DNA from: Tricholoma matsutake
Taxonomy: Eukaryota; Basidiomycota; Agaricomycetes; Agaricales; Tricholomataceae
Assembly: GCA_026075535.2 (NCBI GenBank)
Contig: AP026549.1
Span: 1,674,001 to 1,738,000, forward strand
Direction: 5' to 3'
Length of the DNA: 64,000 nt
The translations under genes were made by a program, and so were the position numbers. Below, in pieces: positions 55,660 to 64,000 of the stretch (its first letter is position 1; every line of letters starts with the position of its first letter). The notes under the pieces were generated by a model. It saw only the letters and a program-made list of their open reading frames with translations. It searched no databases and was not told the DNA's origin.

Positions 55660-57000
55660 GAAAAATGCTCTATTTGTCTTCATTGAGGTGAGGAATACCT
55701 TTGTCGATGTCTCCGTTGACGTCCAATGTTGTTCGAAGTTGTTCAAGCCAACGATCATCGATATCGAAGAAGTTTGGAGGAAGGGGAATCAATTTTCGTG
55801 CTAGATAGGGTAGAACTCAGAAAGCAGCTACTGGTCGATGAAGAACTGAACCATCAAGCTCGCAAAGAATATAAGTGCCACTGTAGTTTTGTGCGATAAC
55901 AATGAGTGGGCTGAGATATCGAGCTTGCATTTTTCGATTAAGGGCTTTCTCAATCTGTGTGTTTTGCATGAGTATGAGGTCACCTTTTTCGAAATTGTAG
56001 TCTCAAATCGTTCGCTTGTGAACTTCTTCGAAGTGTTTTGCAGCTTCTCATCGAGCGGTGTAGACTCTAGAGTAGAGTACTTCGAGATCTGTCGAGCATT
56101 TCTGTAGTGCGATAGGGCGTCGGGCAATCAGATCGGTGGAGGAAAGTATCGAGTTGGGTGGCAGCCGTAGATATGTCACTTCTGAGATGTCGAGAGGGAT
56201 GAGTGGATGAGAACCTGTGATCACAAAATAGGGTGAACAGCCCATTTGTTTTCAAACTGTTACCCATTCTGCCCAGAAGACTGAGTAAGTCCCAACTGAC
56301 CATCAAGTTTGATCACCATTGACAGCCTTGTAGAGTGACTGTCATACATCAAAGTGGGCTCATTCAACGAGACCGTTGGCACGAGAATTGTACCCACTTA
56401 TCTGAATGTGATTGATGTGATATTGCTTTGCCAAGTATTCAAGAGCAGCAAGAAATGCTGGGCTGTTGTCAGTAATGATCTCATAAAGTGAGCCCATCGA
56501 CAAATGATTTCCTCGAAGATCCAATCGCCGATGGTCTTCACTGTTTCATTGCAAAGCATCCTGAACTCCGGCCAGTACGATATCAAACATCGACCTTGTA
56601 CTATATAGCGATATCCACCAGAAGGCGGCATGTGCATTGTATCGATGTAGACTTTTCTAAATAGAGGGGCGGGGGTGGCGACAATTGGTGGAATAAGGAG
56701 ATTTTGAGTCTGTCGCAACTGACAGTAATGGCATGTTCAGATGTACCATGCGATATCGGCCTTCAGGTTGGGCCACCAGAATTGTAGGGCAACATGAGAC
56801 TTCATGGCGAAGATCATTTTGTGGCCAATATGGTTGTGTGATGACCAGATAATATCGATGCAATGTTCTGGAATCGCGACGATCTTGTGTTCTCCGTGAT
56901 GATCCTTTCGCCATAGTTTTCTGGAATCTATGAAGAACTCGGTACAATATTGCACAAAGGTAGCGTACTCGATGTCTGATAGATTTGCGGGTCGCACCAT
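55660..57000 (-). pseudogene. Integrase of element A3, broken
   Basis: Zinc domain HNHIGHK and WYI..CHYC (57000-56700); core Asp in YIDTMHMPPSGGY, then RSLLTTAQHFLL in a shifted frame replacing ITDNGTAFL, and the Glu region (about 56380) as GLVE. The C-terminal part has PYFVITGSHPLIPL (56245-56048). Several stops and at least two frameshifts are present. The order and spacing match A1. Confidence 0.78.
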
Positions 57001-57083
57001 ATCATCTAACCATCTATGAATGAGCAGTAATCGTTCGTCTTCTCTCTTTGCTTTGTCTGATCAAGGTACGTCTTTGTACAAAA

Positions 57084-57104
57084 CATCCTCCCCCTTACTG
57101 AAAT
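57084..57104 (-). promoter_or_regulatory. Candidate central polypurine tract (A3)
   Basis: On the - strand ATTTCAGTAAGGGGGAGGAT plus G, identical over 21 bases to the A3 3' tract with the first LTR bases. It lies in the RNase H-integrase linker and encodes D-F-S-K-G-E-D-V in frame. Confidence 0.55.
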
Positions 57105-57339
57105 CTGAGGCTTGGGCGAAAGTGGGATAAGTCACATGAGAGGGGAAAGGTCAAATCGGAACCGGGTTGATTTGGTGAATGAAACCATGTAATTTGTTGA
57201 TCCAATCGCCGAATTCTTCTTCTACTTTGATATCACCATCTTTGGTTTGTCGAGGATGTCGCAAAAGATCGTCCGGCCCATGGTGCATACCTGCAACATG
57301 AACTAGCGTGAAGTGGAACGTTAGAATTGAAACAATCCA

Positions 57340-59270
57340 TCAGTTGATGCTAGCGCTAGGCACGATATCAGGATTTGAGAGCATGCCTTTGATATACCTT
57401 GCATCGACCTCGACGATAAGGTTTCGCACCCCTATCAAATATAATCGAAGTGCACCAAGAGCTCGATATAGACCATAAAGTTTGAGTTTTGGTTGCGAGA
57501 ACCAGGATTCATGGTCGTTAAGTGTGATCGAGCCAAATCGACTGTAGTATCGTTTTCGAGGGTTATCATGGTTGCATTGCGCTAGGAAATAGCCGATCGC
57601 TATGCTCAATGTGTTGACTATGAGGATGACTGGGGCATTCGATGTATAGTCAATTGCTCGAATCGCTGGCAAGTTTAGGAGCACTTGCTTGAGATCTTCT
57701 TGCGCTGCTACCTGTGCAAAACTCTGAATAAAATTTGACAAACTCCAATCGTTCCTAAGAACGCCTTAACTTCTGTGAGCGTACGACATGGACCCCACTT
57801 CTGAATCTTATCGATACACGTCGGGTCAGCCATTCGGCCTTGAATATTGCATCGATGACCTAAAACGATTATTTTGGGGACACAAGCAAATAACTTTGGT
57901 CCTGAGAATGTCCCACCACAATACTTCATGTGCTGGACAATGCGCTTCAGGTTCTCGAAATGCTCCCATACAAATCGTTGAATGCCTGAGTTGTCAGTGA
58001 TCATTTCATAAGACCCACCGATGGTTTGATATTCCGATTTTGGACCCTTCACTGGTGTGTCATTGATATAAGGGATCATAATATGGGGGACTTCGGGTTG
58101 TAGGATGAAAGTGACATCGTCATGTAGGATCGGAACTGAGTTCGTCCAACCCATCGGTAGGGTGACAATTCGAAGTGCACCAAATGGGGTCTGGAAAGTC
58201 GTTAGATCTCGAGAAGATTCAGATACGAGCCTTTCATCGAATGCCACATATAAATCCAACATCCCTACACAAGCGTGTCCTCCAAACTGTTCTGCTAAAT
58301 GCTCGGGACACCTGAGTGCTGAATCATAACTTGGTTTAGCAGCTTGAGACTGTGGACTATTCGGAGCGATTTTGCGTCCTTCTTCACAACGCAAAACCAT
58401 CACGATCAGTATGATGCGTTTGACAACTCATAGACTCCTGCTTTGATCTTCTTTTTCAGCATTTCGCAGATCTGTTCATACAAACCAGGCGGTATGGGGA
58501 TATTGCATCCGACCCAAGGAGTGTGAGGGACGACTGGGAACTCGATAGGGGGGAAGAAATCTGGTCAAAACCTTCCTCGTTCGTTTTCGGTCCATGCAAA
58601 CCCCACCTGCTGGTTTCAAATGAAGTCATGCATGAGATCTCGTTCTTGAGGCCATAGAAAATTGCCTGGATGATTTTGATTGATGATGTTTTTGCATTGG
58701 GAACTCAATAGGGGGGAAGAAATCTGGTCGAAACCTTCCTCATTCGTTTTCAGTCCATGCGAACCCCACCTGCTGGTTTCGAATGAAGTCATGCATGAGA
58801 TCTCATTCTTGAGGCCATAGAAAATTGCCTGGATGATTTCGATCAATGATGTTTTTGCATTCAAGGTTATATCGGGGAGTTGGTTTGAATATCAGAGGAT
58901 GGGGATTTAGTGGAGGCATGTCTTTGAGGGGATTGCCCTCAATGTGTCGAATGATTTGAAATTGATCAGGTAGTCCAGCCACGATTGGACAGACCTTCTG
59001 TGTGACTGGTTTATTTCTTCTTCGTTGATAAATAACTAGACTGGCGATTGTTGGAAATAATGGAGGAAGGGGAAACATACGATGAAGAAGTATGAACACC
59101 ATCGAGGGATTTCGAGGAATGTGGAACTCGTCACAGGCAGATAAATATAAGTCAGAAAGTGTTGCAGATAATTCTTCAGAGGAGTCGATTTTGGGGATAT
59201 TTGCAGTGCGTTTGATAAATATAGAGGAGTCAGAAGAGTCGAACGAGATGATGAAAGCGCACTGTTCCAA
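57340..59270 (-). pseudogene. Reverse transcriptase and RNase H of element A3
   Basis: The reverse transcriptase (58403-57708) retains PYINDTPVKGP, where the first catalytic Asp of YIDD is Asn. RNase H (57741-57340) has VNTLSIAIGYFLAQC and VDARYIKGML. About 66 bp between them is deleted compared with A1. Upstream, a 163-bp tandem duplication (58535-58860) shifts the frame in the region before the polymerase. The protease-polymerase linker runs to about 59270. Confidence 0.8.
58535..58860. repeat. 163-bp tandem duplication in A3 pol
   Basis: The block beginning TGGGAACTC at 58535 recurs at 58698; both copies end TTTTTGCATT. A1 and A2 have a single copy. The copies differ at a few sites, mostly transitions, so the duplication is not new. 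Confidence 0.88.
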
Positions 59271-59281
59271 ATTTTCATTCT

Positions 59282-59698
59282 CTAACGCCGAAAATTCTCA
59301 CGAACTACTTTTTGATGATGGTGTGATCGAGGTATCGAGGGAATGGTAGCAGTCCGAGTTGAGTTAGGATTGCATATCGTAATGGTTTGGGCTTCGTTCC
59401 GATAGTTTCTAATGACGCTTTCTGTTAAGACGTCAAAAGGTTGTCTGAGTAGAATATTGTAAGCTGGGTCCCGAATAACATGTATCTGCATGTATAAGGT
59501 GATTCCACTGAGATCCCAGGGCACGTTGTGTGCTAAACTGAGTGTTTCGTCCACAGTGCCATTGGCAGACTGCATTGGAAGCTGAATCAAGGAGTCATAT
59601 GCTAGACCGAGTTTGTGACAGACATCTTCAGCCATCGATATGATCAAGGAACTGGGATTGACAACACTTTCTACCTGGTTGTTACCATGGACATCCAT
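59282..59698 (-). pseudogene. Aspartic protease of element A3
   Basis: Open for 138 codons. The motif aligned with VVDPGSSI of A1 reads VVNPSSLI, so the catalytic Asp is lost. NILLRQPFDVL replaces NILLGRPFDIL. It is collinear with A1. Confidence 0.75.
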
Positions 59699-59761
59699 AA
59701 TAACTGATCTAATCGATGAAGTTTCTTTAGTGATGACAAAAGGCTGAGGGATTTCACTGGG

Positions 59762-61540
59762 TCAGAGACTGCTAACATAGGTCTCGTATGGGTCAGGCAT
59801 GATAATCGCATTGGGACTAAACATGTTCGTCGCATTCTTTCCAGTTTGTGGGACTCGTTTTGGTGTGACCTGTTCTCTCCATTTTGTTTGAACCTCGGGT
59901 GAAAGCGAGAGTAGTTCTTCCGATGTAAGTGTGACGATCGGCATCTTCATCGAGCGTGAAAAAATATTGTGTGCGATCTTCTCATTCTGTACTGGTGCCT
60001 GTGTCGCATACAATGGTCTGTCTTTTTCCTTACCCTTTGATATGCCAGCAAAGTTCCTTTCGTGTGGTGGCAAATAGGCATTCTCCCTGACCGATGTGTA
60101 TGGGTGTACCGAGGTTTGCATTGGGGGTATGGTGGTCGATGGCGAAGTGGTCGATGTGGGAGAAGTCGAAGTTGATGCCGATGTTGGAGCCGTAGTTGAA
60201 GTCGAAGGGTTGACCATTGTCGATGAAGATGTTGAGGGTGCTGGGACTGGAGCAGTAGACGTCGAAGATGCAGGAATGGGGATTGTCATGGCCAGAACCA
60301 AATTTCGAACCTCTTTGTTTGGATGCGAAAATGGTCGACCACTTCAAAGTGCAAATATTTCGCGCTCGAGAGCCGCTATTCTATCTTCGGAGTCAGCTGT
60401 CAACGTCAAATTATGATAAATGCCTTTTGTTTCTGATCCCGATGTATAAACCGTGTCAGACTCTGTTATCAAAGTGATTGCAGCCGAGGTTGAATTAGTC
60501 GAAGTCGAAAGTGCCGATGGTGCAATGCTGAATAAAAGTGTGGCTGCTGGTGTTGCATCTGGGTTACGTTTCCACCATTTGTCAATGTGTTCCTTGATAA
60601 ACCTGCCAGGAATACTTCGAGGGGTGAATTGTCCATTTGGAAGAACGATCTTTCCTTCCATGTTTTGCTTACACTTTCCTTCATTCAAGTACGACTGACA
60701 AACCATACAGTCAGGGATAAAATGTCCCAATAAACCGCAAAATATGCAAAGAAGTGCGTCGATGTGTGCCTGTCTGTCTGCCAAATTAGTGTGAGAATTT
60801 TTAGTACCTGCGATATGCGTAGCGATGGTGCTAGCAAATTGTTCGAACATTGCGTTTAGATCTTCGGTTTTAATTGTAATAGTTCTGGGTGACAAGGTGA
60901 CCGTATTTCCGACGTTCGATGTCGAGTGCGATGAGGAAGTTGATTGGTGGATTACCGAGTTCGATGTGTTAGAGCCTGCTAGTACAAATTTTGCCACGTC
61001 ATGAATATATGGATTGTCAGGATAATGGTCGGGGAATTTGAGTTCGAGTCATCGAGCAATTCGAGTCCATAAGCTGGGTTGGAATCCTCGAACATAAGCT
61101 CTGCTTTGTTCAGCTTCCGAGATCCTATTCTTTGCTCACAAAAAGTGAGTAATGTTGTAGAACACCCAATAATACATTCCTAGATCATTCGCGTCGAAGA
61201 TCCCAATGCGTAGCTGTTCTCCCACTAATTTGTCCATGTCCAATATGCTCCACTTGCATTTGTCTTCCGAGCCGGGATAGAGTTTATGTACTGCCATTCA
61301 AAATTTGTTGAAGGAAGTGCCTGGCTGATATTCTGGAAGCGATTCCCAGAGTTTGGAAGAGTCGATGTCAAGGTAGCGACAAGCATGTTTCTTCATCAGG
61401 TTCGATTCAGTGACACTGTAGGTCGGGAACAATAGTTCAAGCTCTTCGAAGTATCATCGGAGCTCTCGGGGTTGAGTAGGGTCGAATTTCGGAGCAGTCA
61501 AATGCCCACAAGCTGGCATAGCGGTTTGTGTAGTCATGAA
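59762..61540 (-). pseudogene. Gag of element A3, broken
   Basis: The likely start is in the MTTQTAMPACGHL region (about 61538). The capsid part is split by stops, including TGA at about 61452. The frame 60997-60344 carries the zinc knuckle CIFCGLLGHFIPDC and a basic VEGKIVLPNGQFTPRS region. The next frame (60301-59762) is the Ser/Thr-rich linker, with PTSASTSTSPTSTTSPSTT longer than in A1, and RENAYLPPHERNFAG. This copy preserves continuity (SEDRIAALEREI) across a site that is frameshifted in A1. Confidence 0.8.
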
Positions 61541-61869
61541 TGCGATGACTCTAGGGGTAGGGGTTAAGACTTGTGTAAAGGATGATAGAGGTGTCAAAGT
61601 TGTTGGAAGGATGAATGAAGAGGTTGATGATGATGACGAAGAAGTAGATGACGATGTGGAAGGCGATGATATAGGTGAAGGAAATAGTCTATGATGAGTA
61701 GATTCTGCTTCAGAAACAGGAATTAGAATATCTCCCAATTGTTTGAGAGATGTGAAGGTGTGGCAAGTATCAATATGAAGGTTTCTCGCTTGTGTTGGCC
61801 TATGCCGAGGAAGTTGAGGTTGGTATGACAATGAAATGATTCAGACACCCTCGTGGTGGGCTCCAAAAA

Positions 61870-63053
61870 TGATGATACTCAACCCAGGAAAACCACCAAA
61901 ACAGCCGATGAGGCGAACGATGATATTTGGACAAGTCAGAGGAAGGGTGCGAGACGTTCCAAATGTTTGTGGTCCAACCTATGGGAGGACAACTAGTTGG
62001 TACTAATCGAAAAGGTAGTTCTATAAGAGATGAAGGTGTTTGATGTGGTCCAATGGGGTATTGATCGATATCGAGGACGATCGACAAGATCGACAGCAAA
62101 CGAGTTTTATCGTCGATGGTCAAAGTGTGAATTACGAGGACCTTTCGATAGGTCGATAGTATACAAAGGCTATAGCCGATGGCTAGGAAGTGTTGTAATG
62201 GTTGCTAGTGCTAACAATCAGAGGATCGAAGGAAGATTGAGGACGACGATGGTCGCAGAGGTTTCTCGTCGATCGAGAAAACTCGTAGAAGCTTAGATTG
62301 TTTTTGAGAATAGATCAGATTCTTAGAACTTTATACAAGACGATAGGTGAAGATGATTTCTTGTTTTTCCAAGTAGATACTACAGAGTTTTATATGTTTT
62401 AGAGAAACTTCCTAAAATGGTATGAGAAACATGTGTAGAACATGAGGCAAAAGATATGAGTTAAGGCACAAGGCCAAAAAGGAGACTAAAATCCGAACAA
62501 GAAAGAGATATATCATATGATGAAAGAGTAATAAAGGGTATAGAACTGAAAAGGGACTGTCCTTTGTGTATAAACTGCACTAAGTCTCACAATAATCCAT
62601 CCAGTGGGTTCTGTACATGATAGGGACTTGGAACGAGGCTGACCTACTATCAGCAGGTTTGAGCACGAGTTGGAATACTTCCTGGCGCATGGTATTCCAC
62701 CATATAGATAACCAATGCGGTGCCCGATGTTGCTCATAGTCTCTCAATATCAATCGATAATGCTCAATGATGGTCGACGATGTTCAATCGTGGTCGCAGC
62801 TGTTCGAAGTTGATCGGGGATGTTCAATGGTCGTTTAGAGGGATCTTAGGGGCTTTCGAAGTAGTCCTAAGGTTGTGCGATGTGGTTTCTCGGTATGATC
62901 GATGTCGCTGGTGATGTTTCAACGCAGTCGATATGATATCGTGATTGATAGACTGGGTCACGCTGCGTCTGGGACATTGTAGGAGTTAGCCGATGTGATT
63001 AGAATGTGGTTAAAGTGGTGAATCGGCCTTTGAGCTGAGGAGACAACCTATCA
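61870..63053 (-). repeat. Family A LTR, 5' LTR of A3 (1184 bp)
   Basis: TGATGATACTCAACCC to GACAACCTATCA on the + strand. Gag starts about 330 bp inside it on the - strand. Confidence 0.9.
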
Positions 63054-64000
63054 CCGAGTTCGACACCCCACGAGAGTGTGCCCGATTCCAATAATCAAGA
63101 ACATGATCACCCAATGGGGGAACCGGCCGAAGCAGGTTATATTCAAAAGATAACCAAGGAAGGTGGAGATAAGCTTATTTGCTGGCTGTTGTCAAAAGCA
63201 GTCACACCATCAAGCAAAATAAGCCAAGTTCCAAACCAATTTTGCGATATTGCACGCCTACCACAGCAGCAGCAACTTGAGTGGAAACAGGCTTGTCGTG
63301 AAGAATTAGAGGCTCTTCACAAGTGACAAGTCTATGACATTGTTGATCTTCCACATGATCAAAAAACAATCAAAAATAGATGGGTTTTCTCCATGAAATT
63401 GGATGGAAGAAAACGAGCCAGACTCATGGCCAAAGGCTTTTCACAAGTCGAAGGCGTTGACTTTGATGAGATTTTCTCACCAGTAGTCCACTACGAGACC
63501 ATACACCTCATGTTTGCACTTGCATCTCTAGAAGGCATGTATATGACCAGTCTAGATGTAAAAACTGCATTTTTATATGGCAAACTAGATGATGAGATCT
63601 ATATGGATCAACCCGAGGGTTTCAGACTTGAGGGAAAAGAGCGCAAAGTAATGTGCTTATGCTGAGCATTGTATGGCCTTAAACAGGCCTCACTAGCATG
63701 GTGGAAAGAGCTAGAGGCATTTATGCACACCATTGGGTTTGTGCATGCCAGCTCCGATGCCAGCATTTTCATACACAAGGATCCTAAGACAGGCAGCATT
63801 GTTATTGTGCTGGTCTATGTTGATGATGGCTTGTTCATGGGGAAGAACAAGAAACTTGTGGATGAAAAGAAGAATGCTTGTCTAAAGCATTGGGAGTGCT
63901 GTAGTACTGAAAAAGTCATGGAATTCTTAGGCATGCGCGTCACCCAGACTGCAAATAAAGTCAAACTTGATCAAACTGAATATCTCGCCAAAGTGCTTGA
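63054..64000 (+). pseudogene. Ty1/Copia reverse transcriptase, 5' cut by LTR, runs off window
   Basis: A single frame starting directly at the LTR edge shows the integrase-polymerase linker, then WKQACREELEALHK, a TGA, IVDLPHDQKTIKNRWVFSMK, RARLMAKGFSQVEGVDFDE, FSPVVHYETIHLMFALA, TSLDVKTAFLYGKL, a TGA, ALYGLKQASLAWW and the catalytic box VLVYVDDGLF near 63812-63840. Only two TGA codons (63324 and 63663) break it. The upstream Gag and integrase are missing because the family A LTR joins here. It continues past 64000. Confidence 0.85.

Larger units (their letters stand above)
47575..63053 (-). mobile_element. Compound family A element: A2 (truncated) joined to A3
   Basis: The order is LTR (47575-48753), antisense gene and 3' part of pol (A2, 48754-53650), 128 bp of LTR (53651-53778), antisense gene, pol and gag (A3, 53779-61869), LTR (61870-63053). 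Gag-pol is on the - strand throughout. The outer flanks differ: GCAT within Gypsy C2 on the left, CCGA within a Copia element on the right. This fits two tandem elements, or recombination between separate insertions, followed by deletion of the middle LTR and the 5' half of A2. Confidence 0.85.

Overview
The window looks like a repeat-dense piece of a basidiomycete genome, most likely an Agaricomycete. The evidence is a three-exon DUF6535 membrane-protein gene, two adjacent GTPase genes with seven to ten short exons split by ~45-60 bp GT-AG introns, and LTR retrotransposons of types common in mushroom genomes. No prokaryotic or CRISPR features and no tRNA or rRNA genes were seen. About 6.4 kb (14.45-20.85 kb) is a host-gene island; nearly everything else is transposon sequence.

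Layout. 1-8062: Gypsy family A copy A1 (+ strand), entering just inside its 5' LTR and ending in a truncated 3' LTR that abuts an oppositely oriented LTR (8063-9248). 9249-10260: low-complexity and palindromic DNA. 10262-11817: broken Copia gag/protease (-). 12582-14010: hAT-like element. 14452-16303: DUF6535 gene (-). 17334-19414 and 19631-20842: tandem GTPase genes (+). 21280-22672: ~68-70 bp minisatellite. 23718-24558: hAT-like element. 24955-30908: Gypsy family C copy C1 (+), interrupted by a fold-back element, a second hAT-like copy and a solo LTR. 31435-42599: chromodomain-containing Gypsy element D (-), complete with short LTRs and a 5-bp target duplication, itself carrying a solo LTR. 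43068-47574: family C copy C2 (+), interrupted by another LTR. 47575-63053: compound of two family A elements (A2, 5'-truncated, and A3, near full length) on the - strand. 63054-64000: Copia reverse transcriptase (+), running off the window.

The most interesting system is family A. Between pol and the 3' LTR, on the strand opposite gag-pol, all three copies carry the same four-exon gene. Its exon 3 begins exactly at a six-cysteine cluster (C-x2-C-x8-C-x8-C-x2-C-x6-C) resembling a fungal Zn2Cys6 domain, flanked by coiled-coil, acidic and lysine-rich regions. Family A also has a 19-21 bp exact copy of its 3' polypurine tract inside the integrase region, a candidate central polypurine tract.

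Every retroelement here is defective as read. Many of the stop codons are TGA where a sister copy has CGA, and 7 of the 8 substitutions between the two LTRs of element D are CpG transitions, which fits methylation-driven decay. Nested insertions with target duplications give a relative order of events. All domain calls come from reading translated sequence by eye; no database search was possible.
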